NCBI GenBank assembly: GCA_900546485.1
Contig: URDK01000124.1
Span: 1-5,659 of the forward strand
Length of the DNA: 5,659 nucleotides
Origin: an uncultured Eubacteriales bacterium
GTDB taxonomy: Bacteria > Bacillota > Clostridia > Oscillospirales > Oscillospiraceae
Direction: 5' to 3'
The translations under genes and the position numbers were made by a program. The notes under the pieces were generated by a model. That model saw only the letters and a program-made list of their open reading frames with translations. It was not told where the DNA came from and did not search any database. Of this stretch, positions 1 through 5,659 are shown in pieces. Positions within the stretch are counted from its first letter, which is position 1; the number at the start of each line of letters is the position of its first letter.

Positions 1-1
1 C

Positions 2-2071
2 AAGACCGCCACCTTCCCCTTCCTGAACCGCCTCTTTGGCAACATGGGCGGCCAGAAGCCCGAGGCCAGCTCCTCCGGCGGAGAGCTCACGCCTGCCCAG
101 AGCGGCCCGGAGCAGGGGAGCGGTCAGTCTCAGACCGGCCCGCAGCAATCACCCCCGAGGCCGAAGAAGAAGTTCCTCGACAACTACTGCATCAACCTCA
201 CGGACCGCGCCCGCCAGGGCAAGCTCGACGCCATGATAGGCCGCGCCGAGGAGCTCGAGCGCGTCATCCAGATACTCAACCGCCGCCAGAAGAACAACCC
301 CTGCCTCATCGGCGAGCCCGGCGTCGGCAAGACCGCCATCGCCGAGGGCCTTGCCCAGCGCATCGCCGACGGCAACGTGCCCTATAAGCTCAAGGACAAG
401 GAGGTCTATCTCCTCGACCTCACGGCCCTCGTCGCGGGCACCCAGTTCCGCGGTCAGTTCGAGAGCCGCATGAAGGGGCTCATCGAGGAGATACGCAAGA
501 CCGGCAACATCATCCTCGTCATCGACGAGGTGCACAACATCGTCGGCGCGGGCGACGCCGAGGGCAGCATGAACGCCGCCAACATCCTCAAGCCTGCCCT
601 CTCCAGGGGCGAGATACAGGTCATCGGCGCGACCACCTTCACCGAGTACCGTAAGCACATCGAAAAGGACGCCGCGCTCGAGCGCCGCTTCCAGCCCGTC
701 ACCGTGGCGGAGCCGAGCATCGACGACAGCGTGAAGATACTCGAGGGCATCGCGCACTATTACGAGGACTGCCACAAGGTACGCATCCCCAAGGAGATGT
801 GCCGCGAGGCCGTCGTGCTCAGCGAGAGGTATATCACCGACCGCTACCTGCCCGACAAGGCCATAGACCTCATTGACGAGGCCTGCTCCGACGTGAACCT
901 CAAGGACAAGGCGCTCGCGCGCATAGACGCTGCGCAGAAGGAGATAGACGACCTCAACAAGGAGCGCGAGCTCCTGCTTGCGGACACGGAAAACGAGTAC
1001 TACGAGCGCCTCGCCGTCATCCGCACCACCATCATGCAGCTCACCGACGAGCTCAATGCCCTCAAGACCCAGACCCCGACCCTGACGCGCGAGAACCTCG
1101 CCCGCGTCATCGAGCTCTGGACCAAGATACCCGCCAGCACGATAACCGAGGACGAGTTCGACCGCCTGAGCAAGCTGGGCGACAGGCTCCGCGAGCACAT
1201 CGTGGGCCAGGACGAGGCCATCGACGCCGTCTGCGCCGCCATAAAGCGCAGCCGCGTGGGACTTCAGGCCAAGCGCAAGCCCGTGAGCTTCATCTTCGTC
1301 GGCGGTACCGGCGTGGGCAAGACCGAGCTCGTTAAGCGCCTCGCGGCCGACCTCTTCAACTCGCCCGAGAGCCTCATCCGCCTCGACATGAGCGAGTTCA
1401 TGGAGAAGTTCTCCGTCTCGCGCATCATAGGCTCGCCCCCCGGCTACGTCGGCTATGACGAGGCCGGCCAGCTCACCGAGAAGATACGCCGCAAGCCCTA
1501 TTCCGTCGTGCTCTTCGACGAGATAGAGAAGGCGCACCCGGACGTCATGAACATCCTGCTCCAGATCCTCGACGACGGCCACATCACCGACGCCCAGGGC
1601 AGGAACATCAACTTTGAGAACACGGTCATCATCATGACCACGAACGCGGGCAGCAACACCAAGAACGGCTCCCTCGGCTTCGTCGGCACCGCCGCGGATA
1701 AGGACCGCGAGCGCGCGATGAAGGCCCTCGGCGACTTCCTGAGGCCCGAGTTCATAAACCGCGTGGACGAGATCATCTGCTTCAACAAGCTCACGGAGGA
1801 GAACTTCCGCTCCATCGCCGGCCTCATGCTCGGCGAGGTGCGCGACCTCATGCGCGAAAAGGGCATGGAGCTCACCTGGGACGAGAGCGTCATAGACTAC
1901 CTCGTCAAGAAGAGCTACAGCCTGACCTACGGCGCGCGGAACCTGAGAAGGACGATACAGAAGGATATAGAGGACGCCATGGCCTCCGTCATCGTCGACG
2001 GCAGGCGCGGCAACGTGCGGGCGATACGCCTCACGTCCGACGGCGAAAAAGTAAATGTGGAGGCTGAATAA
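2..2071 (+). CDS. ATP-dependent Clp protease ATP-binding subunit, ClpC/ClpE class (5' partial)
   Basis: Hsp100/Clp unfoldase: two AAA+ rings use ATP to unfold proteins and thread them into the ClpP protease in the cytoplasm. The frame is open to the window's left edge, and the first ATG (44) has no ribosome binding site, so the true start lies upstream. Numbering from that ATG: a Pro/Ser/Gly/Gln-rich linker (about 1-40); AAA+ module 1 with Walker A GEPGVGKT (90-97), pore loop GTQFRG (132-137), Walker B ending D161-E162 and arginine fingers R214-R215; a short charged coiled-coil middle domain (about 287-345); AAA+ module 2 with Walker A GGTGVGKT (420-427), pore loop GYVG (467-470), Walker B ending D492-E493 and sensor-2 GARNLRR (630-636). 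LGF (544-546) sits where ClpC/ClpA/ClpX dock on ClpP, arguing against the ClpP-independent ClpB. The RGQFESRMK and AEGSMNAANILKPAL stretches read more like ClpE than ClpC to me, from memory. The N-terminal domain that would decide (zinc finger or Clp_N repeats) is not visible. Confidence 0.95.
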   Translation, partial: KTATFPFLNRLFGNMGGQKPEASSSGGELTPAQSGPEQGSGQSQTGPQQSPPRPKKKFLDNYCINLTDRARQGKLDAMIGRAEELERVIQILNRRQKNNPCLIGEPGVGKTAIAEGLAQRIADGNVPYKLKDKEVYLLDLTALVAGTQFRGQFESRMKGLIEEIRKTGNIILVIDEVHNIVGAGDAEGSMNAANILKPALSRGEIQVIGATTFTEYRKHIEKDAALERRFQPVTVAEPSIDDSVKILEGIAHYYEDCHKVRIPKEMCREAVVLSERYITDRYLPDKAIDLIDEACSDVNLKDKALARIDAAQKEIDDLNKERELLLADTENEYYERLAVIRTTIMQLTDELNALKTQTPTLTRENLARVIELWTKIPASTITEDEFDRLSKLGDRLREHIVGQDEAIDAVCAAIKRSRVGLQAKRKPVSFIFVGGTGVGKTELVKRLAADLFNSPESLIRLDMSEFMEKFSVSRIIGSPPGYVGYDEAGQLTEKIRRKPYSVVLFDEIEKAHPDVMNILLQILDDGHITDAQGRNINFENTVIIMTTNAGSNTKNGSLGFVGTAADKDRERAMKALGDFLRPEFINRVDEIICFNKLTEENFRSIAGLMLGEVRDLMREKGMELTWDESVIDYLVKKSYSLTYGARNLRRTIQKDIEDAMASVIVDGRRGNVRAIRLTSDGEKVNVEAE
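2059..2063 (+). promoter_or_regulatory. Ribosome binding site of the aldolase-type gene, inside the clp gene end
   Basis: GGAGG lies within the last codons of the clp gene, 11 bases before the ATG at 2075. The clp stop (2069-2071) falls between this site and the start codon. A ribosome finishing clp would therefore sit over the next gene's initiation region, as expected for translationally coupled operon genes. The spacing is slightly long, but no better in-frame start is visible. Confidence 0.7.
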
Positions 2072-2074
2072 GGC

Positions 2075-3103
2075 ATGATAAGGTTTGAGAGCGACTATCT
2101 GGAGGGCGCACTGCCCGAGATCATGGACGCCCTGGTCCGGACGAATCTGGAGCAGACCCCGGGCTACGGCGAGGACGTACACTGCGCGCACGCCGCGGAG
2201 CTCATCCGCGAAAAGTGCGCCGCGCCCGACGCGGCGGTACACTTCCTCGTGGGCGGCACGCAGGCGAACATGACCGTGATAGCCGCGGCGCTCAGACCGC
2301 ATCAGGCCGCTGTGGCGGCGGAGACGGGCCACATCGCCGTGCACGAGACCGGCGCCGTCGAGGCCACGGGCCACAAGGTCATCACCCTGCCCAGCGCGGA
2401 CGGCAAGATCCGCGCCGGGCAGGTCAGGGAGCTGGTCGAGGCCCACTGGGCCGACTCCACGCATGAGCATCAGCCTCAGCCCGCGCTGGTGTACATCTCC
2501 CAGCCCACCGAAAACGGCACCGTGTACTCGCTCGAGGAGCTCGAGGCCATCAGCTCCGTGTGCCGCGAGAAGGATCTGCTGCTCTTTGTTGACGGCGCCC
2601 GCCTCGGCGCGGCCCTCGCGAGCTCGGATGTGAGCCTCGCGGACCTCGCTCGGCTGACCGACGTGTTCTACATAGGCGGGACCAAGCTCGGCGCGCTCTT
2701 CGGCGAGGCCGTGGTGATAACGAACGAGGCGCTGAAACGTGACTTCCGCTACATCGTCAAGCAGCGCGGCGGCATGTTCGCAAAGGGCCGGCTGCTGGGC
2801 GTGATGTTTGAGACGCTGATGTCGGACGAGCTCTATGAGCGCACCGGCGCGCGCGAAGTCGCCATGGCGCAGAAACTGCGCGCGGCCTTTGAGGCCAAGG
2901 GCTGGCCGCTCATGTACGACTCGCCGACGAATCAGCAGTTCCCGATAGTCCCCGACGCGGCGCTTGAAAAGCTCGCGGAGCGCTATACCTTCTCCGACTG
3001 GGCGCGAGTGGACGAGACGCACCGTGCCGTCCGCTTCTGCACCAGCTGGGCCACGCGCGAGCGCGACGTGGACGAGCTCATCGCCGATATCGAAAAAGTG
3101 TGA
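2075..3103 (+). CDS. Threonine aldolase / beta-eliminating lyase family PLP enzyme
   Basis: Fold-type I PLP enzyme of the low-specificity threonine aldolase group, whose characterised members cleave L-threonine or L-allo-threonine to glycine and acetaldehyde. It is cytoplasmic, with no signal peptide. At 342 residues it is full length for the family. Visible landmarks: N-terminal substrate/PLP segment with YGED (31-34); phosphate-binding GGTQAN (60-65); the His region TGHIAVHETGAVE, in which H86 is likely to stack on the PLP ring; FVDGAR (171-176), where D173 should contact the pyridine nitrogen; and GGTKLGALFGE (201-211), with K204 as the Schiff-base lysine. The start is fixed by GGAGG at 2059-2063 and by the upstream stop 3 bases before it. 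It is the second gene of the clp operon and ends directly in a terminator. Substrate preference cannot be read from sequence; a related beta-eliminating lyase activity on another beta-hydroxy amino acid remains possible, so no gene symbol (such as ltaE) is assigned. Confidence 0.93.
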   Translation: MIRFESDYLEGALPEIMDALVRTNLEQTPGYGEDVHCAHAAELIREKCAAPDAAVHFLVGGTQANMTVIAAALRPHQAAVAAETGHIAVHETGAVEATGHKVITLPSADGKIRAGQVRELVEAHWADSTHEHQPQPALVYISQPTENGTVYSLEELEAISSVCREKDLLLFVDGARLGAALASSDVSLADLARLTDVFYIGGTKLGALFGEAVVITNEALKRDFRYIVKQRGGMFAKGRLLGVMFETLMSDELYERTGAREVAMAQKLRAAFEAKGWPLMYDSPTNQQFPIVPDAALEKLAERYTFSDWARVDETHRAVRFCTSWATRERDVDELIADIEKV

Positions 3104-3132
3104 AAAAACGCCCCCTGTTGGGGGCGTTTTTT
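3103..3132. terminator. Bidirectional intrinsic terminator between convergent genes
   Basis: Six A (3103-3108), a 7-bp GC stem CGCCCCC (3109-3115), loop TGTT (3116-3119), GGGGGCG (3120-3126), then six T (3127-3132). The A and T tracts are symmetric, so each strand shows a GC stem followed by a U-run. It begins at the last base of the aldolase-type gene's stop and lies 22 bases beyond the stop of the minus-strand gene, so it can serve both units. Confidence 0.93.
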
Positions 3133-3135
3133 GCG

Positions 3136-3150
3136 CTTCGCGCAGCGAAG
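3136..3150. repeat. Small hairpin, part of a repeat shared with the right end
   Basis: CTTCGC (3136-3141), a 3-base loop (3142-3144) and GCGAAG (3145-3150) form a 6-bp hairpin between the terminator and the minus-strand stop. The stretch 3139-3153 is the exact reverse complement of 5577-5591, so 15 bases recur inverted on the far side of the minus-strand gene. Confidence 0.6.
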
Positions 3151-3154
3151 GGCG

Positions 3155-5497
3155 TCAGCGATTTTGGCGGAGCCAGTCGGCGACGGTCAGGGGTGCGCTC
3201 TCGTTTCTCAGGCGCACGGTAGGGTAGGCGGCGAGGCGCTGAGGGCTGTCGCCGTAGCCGAGTTCGATGGTCACTGACGGGATGTCCAGCGCTGAGGCCG
3301 CCCAGTCCTTATAGCCGCCGTCATCGAGCGTCTCCGTGTCCGAGAGTCCATAGCCCGAGGCTTCGCCCAGCGCCCGGCCCAGGCTCCGCGAGGCCGCGTT
3401 CACGGCCTCAGACGCGTCCGCGTAGTCCGCGTAAATGAGGCTGCCCGCCGTATGATAGCTCAGCGTCGCGTCGGGCTCCACGGCGCGCGTGTAGTCCGCC
3501 AGCGCCCGGCTCTCCGGCTGGTCCTCAGGCGATGCGCCGCGGTAATTCTCGCAGGAGGGGCCCTCCCGGCTCGAGAGGCTCTGCCAGAGCGCGTCAAAGT
3601 TCCGGTTCAGGTCCACACCCGCAGCATTTGCCTTCCACTGCCGCGCGTACTCGTACTCGCCAAGCTCAGTATGCCCAGCCGCTAGGTCGGCCGCGTATAT
3701 CGCCTTCTGCGCCTCGCCCAGCTGCCCCGTACGGCTTATCTCAGCCCCGTCCGGATTCACCATCGGGATAAAATGAAAGCGCACATCCTCCGGAGCCCCC
3801 GACTCGAGCAGATACTCGACCTGGCTCAGCACAAGATATGCGCTCATGCTCTCCCGGCCGTGGATGCAGCCCTGGATGAGCACGTTGTATTCCGCCCCGG
3901 CGTCCCCGACGACCGCGCACAGCAGCTCCCGGCCCTCAACGCTCCGGCCTATGGACGAGACCTCGACCTCGCCCGGGTATTCCGACGCAAGGCGCTCCAG
4001 GCCCGACTGCACGTCCCCATAGCCGAAATCCGCCGTGGGCACGGCGGAATCGTTCTTCGGCACTATGTAGGTGGAGAGCACCCAGCCACGCTGTCCGCCG
4101 TACTCGACCTGCGCAAACGCGCCGTCAAAGCTGACGAGCGTCATCTCACTGCCGCGCGCTATGGTGCCGAGCTCGCTTGACTCCACATCCGGCTCCGCGC
4201 GCAGCGTTATGTACTCCTCGCAGTCCGCTATGAAAGCCTCGCCCGCGGACGCGGCGGCGAGCCCCGCCGCCGCGCCTGACTTCGGCTCTATGTACGAGGC
4301 GAGCACGTAGCCGCGCTGCCCCGCGTACTCGACAAGGGCAAAGTCGCCCTCAAAGGAGATGAGAGTCATCTCCCCGCCCTTGGGAATGGTCGTTATCGCG
4401 TCAGCGTTCACGTCCGGGCGCTCGCGCAGCGTGATAAACTCCTCGCAGTCCGCGACGTAGATCTCGCCGCTTGTGCCTTCGCTGTCCACGCTGCCGGAGT
4501 CCGAGCCGCCCGAGACCGGAGAGCTCACGGCCGTGAGGCTCCACAGCTGGGCTATCTGCGGCGCGAGAGAGTCGTAGGTCCATGTCCGCTCGCTGCGCTC
4601 TATGCTGTTCGGGTCGTAGACCTTGAAGCCGAAGAAATTGTGGCCGTATATGACGATGAAGTGGCCGCTCGTCGTGAAGTCGCCGGGCAGCATGGAGGCG
4701 ATTATTATCTCGCCCCTGTCCAGACGCTCGGCCAGCTCTCTGCGCCCGGCGGATATCATCTCGCCGCGCAGCCCGAATTCCGCAGCGCCCTCCGAGAACA
4801 GCGACCAGGCCGTACCCGCGCCGTCGACGTAGTGCCCGGAGGCCTCCGCGCGGTCGGCAATATATGCGGGGGTGTAGTCCGTGTTCCCGGTCAGGCCTAT
4901 GGCCGCCATGGAGAGGCAGGTGGGCCCGCAGGCCGTGAAGCCCATGACCGAGCTGCCGTAGGCGTGATAGCACCAGCGGTAGTCGTATTGCAGCAGATAC
5001 GGTATCTCGCCGTCCTCGACCTTTATCTCAGCGTTCAGCCCCGAGCTGTTCGGCTCACAGAAGGCCGAGAGCAGGGCAAAGGGCGTTTTTTCCGGGCCGA
5101 GCAGCGCGGTCTTGACCGCTTCCTCGCTGTATATTTCTATGTGCTCGGCCATGAACTCAAGCTCGTCAGCCCAGTCCGGGTTTTCCTTGGCGCAGCTTCG
5201 CAGCTCCTCTGCCTCCGCTGCACCGCAGTCGCCGACGTACATGTCGTCGCTTATCTGCGCGGCGAGCCTGGTGAGATCGTAATCAAACTCCGTGTCGGTG
5301 TTCTTCAGCGACACCTTGACGGGCATGTGCAGAGCGGAAAAGCCGTCCGTGAGCCTGTACGCGGCAATGACGGCGAGCACGAGCACGATGAGAGTGAGCA
5401 GCGCCTTCCAGCGGCCCCTGCGCCTGCGTCTCCGGCGTCTGCGCCTGCGCCGAGGCGCGGGCTCGTCCATATATTCGACCTCGCGAAAAGAATCCAT
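3155..5497 (-). CDS. Membrane-anchored C39-like peptidase / tandem SH3b / M14 zinc carboxypeptidase fusion
   Basis: A 780-residue exported multidomain peptidase, probably acting on peptidoglycan stem peptides or wall proteins. In order: cytoplasmic tail with 12 arginines (16-27); one membrane segment (about 31-47), positive side in, no evident cleavage site; unassigned segment (61-163); C39-like cysteine peptidase domain (about 164-321) with Q170, the ACGPT motif (C190), SGHF (H279) and VYDPN (D295) as likely oxyanion Gln and Cys-His-Asp triad; Ser/Gly/Asp linker; bacterial SH3 domains at 347-406 and 422-481; M14 carboxypeptidase (about 490-775) with zinc ligands H546, E549 (HGRE) and H682 (SYHTAG), substrate residues R589 and N631-R632 (DLNRNF), likely Y729 in GGYKDW, and general base E745 (TIELG). 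The GGYKDW and TIELG stretches recall M14 gamma-D-glutamyl-diaminopimelate endopeptidases; this is inference. No ABC transporter or double-glycine leader is nearby, so bacteriocin processing is unlikely. Start chosen for GGGAGG 5 bases upstream; M10 is a weaker alternative. It is monocistronic within the window. Confidence 0.93.
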   Translation of the reverse strand: MDSFREVEYMDEPAPRRRRRRRRRRRRGRWKALLTLIVLVLAVIAAYRLTDGFSALHMPVKVSLKNTDTEFDYDLTRLAAQISDDMYVGDCGAAEAEELRSCAKENPDWADELEFMAEHIEIYSEEAVKTALLGPEKTPFALLSAFCEPNSSGLNAEIKVEDGEIPYLLQYDYRWCYHAYGSSVMGFTACGPTCLSMAAIGLTGNTDYTPAYIADRAEASGHYVDGAGTAWSLFSEGAAEFGLRGEMISAGRRELAERLDRGEIIIASMLPGDFTTSGHFIVIYGHNFFGFKVYDPNSIERSERTWTYDSLAPQIAQLWSLTAVSSPVSGGSDSGSVDSEGTSGEIYVADCEEFITLRERPDVNADAITTIPKGGEMTLISFEGDFALVEYAGQRGYVLASYIEPKSGAAAGLAAASAGEAFIADCEEYITLRAEPDVESSELGTIARGSEMTLVSFDGAFAQVEYGGQRGWVLSTYIVPKNDSAVPTADFGYGDVQSGLERLASEYPGEVEVSSIGRSVEGRELLCAVVGDAGAEYNVLIQGCIHGRESMSAYLVLSQVEYLLESGAPEDVRFHFIPMVNPDGAEISRTGQLGEAQKAIYAADLAAGHTELGEYEYARQWKANAAGVDLNRNFDALWQSLSSREGPSCENYRGASPEDQPESRALADYTRAVEPDATLSYHTAGSLIYADYADASEAVNAASRSLGRALGEASGYGLSDTETLDDGGYKDWAASALDIPSVTIELGYGDSPQRLAAYPTVRLRNESAPLTVADWLRQNR
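4055..4459 (-). repeat. Tandem duplicated SH3b domain coding repeat (two copies, 225-bp period)
   Basis: Two copies of about 60 codons (4280-4459 and 4055-4234) encode bacterial SH3 domains of the peptidase fusion. Aligned by eye without gaps, 37 of 60 residues are identical. Both share ADCEE, ITLR, PDV, EMTL, VEY, GQRG and a C-terminal YI.PK. At DNA level a 16-base identity survives at 4213-4228 and 4438-4453, exactly 225 bases apart. Copies are joined by a 15-residue Ala/Gly-rich linker. SH3b domains usually bind peptidoglycan, which would hold the enzyme on the wall. Confidence 0.85.
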
Positions 5498-5502
5498 TGC
5501 GG

Positions 5503-5508
5503 CCTCCC
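5503..5508 (-). promoter_or_regulatory. Ribosome binding site of the peptidase fusion gene
   Basis: On the minus strand GGGAGG ends 5 bases before the ATG at 5497-5495. It is a strong Shine-Dalgarno match and decides for this ATG over the in-frame ATG nine codons later. Its first two bases (5507-5508) lie inside the right arm of the inverted repeat described separately. Confidence 0.85.
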
Positions 5509-5529
5509 GTATTACTCATATTAATACGG
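5507..5529. promoter_or_regulatory. Inverted repeat at the transcription start, candidate operator
   Basis: CCGTATTA (5507-5514), 7 bases, TAATACGG (5522-5529): a perfect 8-bp dyad starting immediately after the -10 box and reaching the ribosome binding site. The expected transcription start (about 5522-5523) lies at the edge of the promoter-side arm, so most of that arm would not be in the mRNA. This favours a DNA operator for a dimeric repressor over an RNA hairpin. I do not recognise it as the site of a known regulator. Confidence 0.6.
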
Positions 5530-5558
5530 AGTATAAAGCTGGTCCCGAATTTTGTCAA
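5530..5558 (-). promoter_or_regulatory. Sigma-A type promoter of the peptidase fusion gene
   Basis: Read on the minus strand: -35 box TTGACA (5558-5553, 6 of 6 consensus), spacer of exactly 17 bases (5552-5536), -10 box TATACT (5535-5530, 5 of 6). Expected transcription start is near 5522-5523, giving a 5' leader of about 25 bases, too short for a riboswitch. As bare sequence it should be a strong housekeeping promoter, so control probably comes from the adjacent dyad. Confidence 0.9.
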
Positions 5559-5576
5559 GCGCTGCGCACCCTGCGT

Positions 5577-5659
5577 GCCCTTCGCTGCGCGCTCCGCGCG
5601 CGAATGAAAGTTTCGTCCACCTTTTCAAAGGTGGCAGGGTCCAGGGACAGCGTCCCTGG
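5577..5659. repeat. Three-hairpin intergenic repeat element (may continue past the window)
   Basis: Three compact hairpins stand in a row. First: TTCGC (5581-5585) with GCGAA (5600-5604) and GCGCG (5587-5591) with CGCGC (5595-5599), one bulged T and loop CTC. Second: CCACCTTT (5617-5624) with AAAGGTGG (5627-5634), sharing a 2-base centre. Third: CCAGGGAC (5641-5648), loop AGC, GTCCCTGG (5652-5659), ending at the window edge. None is followed by a T-run, so they are not plain terminators. No coding frame with a plausible start explains them. The layout resembles dispersed palindromic intergenic repeats; family membership is inference. Confidence 0.65.

Noticed and set aside
44..46. ATG 44 as the true start of the clp gene.
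   Set aside because: No ribosome binding site precedes it, and the frame stays open for 14 more codons to the window edge with a Clp-like hydrophobic segment, so the gene is 5' truncated by the window.
149..3022. A 957-codon open frame on the minus strand across both plus-strand genes.
   Set aside because: Its codons are in register with the sense codons of both genes, so antisense stops would need sense TTA, CTA or TCA, all rare in this GC-rich sequence. The translation shows no recognisable motif, whereas the plus-strand proteins are clear family members.
4535..5008. C39 domain as a bacteriocin-processing peptidase.
   Set aside because: Bacteriocin C39 peptidases are N-terminal to ABC transporters and cleave double-glycine leaders. 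No transporter, leader peptide or bacteriocin gene is in the window, and the ACGPT-type motif with a QxDxRW start fits the separate C39-like (Peptidase_C39_2) group.
5417..5452. Poly-arginine tract as a microsatellite expansion or sequencing artefact.
   Set aside because: The twelve codons are mixed among CGG, CGC, AGG and AGA, and the frame continues into a well-formed membrane segment and domains.
4640..5524. A 294-codon plus-strand open frame opposite the N-terminal half of the peptidase fusion.
   Set aside because: Same register effect from avoided TTA/CTA/TCA codons. It has no supporting motif and would run antisense through the promoter and the start of a well-supported gene.
5617..5659. 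Right-end hairpins as intrinsic terminators of an upstream gene.
   Set aside because: No U-run follows any of the three stems on either strand within the window. A terminator just beyond 5659 cannot be excluded.

Overview
This GC-rich bacterial window carries three protein genes in two transcription units that converge on a shared terminator. It looks like chromosome from a GC-rich member of the Clostridia, plausibly an Oscillospiraceae-type gut bacterium. The reasons are a Clp unfoldase of the ClpC/ClpE class, a C39-like peptidase of a type I associate with Firmicutes, strong GGAGG ribosome binding sites, a near-perfect sigma-A promoter, and isoleucine codons split between ATC and ATA with ATT almost absent. 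The assignment is inferred from sequence character only, with no database comparison.

Left region (+ strand, 2-3103). A double-AAA+ Clp ATPase, whose N-terminus lies outside the window, is followed after 3 bases by a PLP-dependent threonine-aldolase-type enzyme. The spacing implies one operon with translational coupling. The Clp protein has both ATP-binding modules and an LGF tripeptide at the ClpP-docking position, so it should feed substrates to ClpP. The aldolase-type enzyme has its Schiff-base lysine and the other main PLP-contact residues. No functional link between the two is obvious. An intrinsic hairpin with A and T tracts on its two sides (3103-3132) can end transcription from both directions.

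Right region (- strand, 5497-3155). One 780-residue gene encodes a membrane-anchored exported protein: a cytoplasmic tail with 12 consecutive arginines, one membrane segment, an uncharacterised segment, a C39-like cysteine peptidase domain, two near-duplicate bacterial SH3 domains and an M14 zinc carboxypeptidase domain. Both peptidase domains keep their predicted catalytic residues. The simplest reading is a two-headed cell-wall peptidase with its wall-binding module between the two enzymes. It is the most unusual item here.

Intergenic right end (5498-5659). It holds the promoter of the exported peptidase gene (TTGACA, 17-base spacer, TATACT), an 8-bp inverted repeat just downstream of the -10 box that looks like an operator, and a cluster of three compact hairpins running to the window edge that resembles a dispersed intergenic repeat. 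A 15-base piece of this cluster recurs inverted at 3139-3153, just past the 3' end of the same gene.

No RNA genes, insertion sequences, CRISPR arrays or phage genes were seen.
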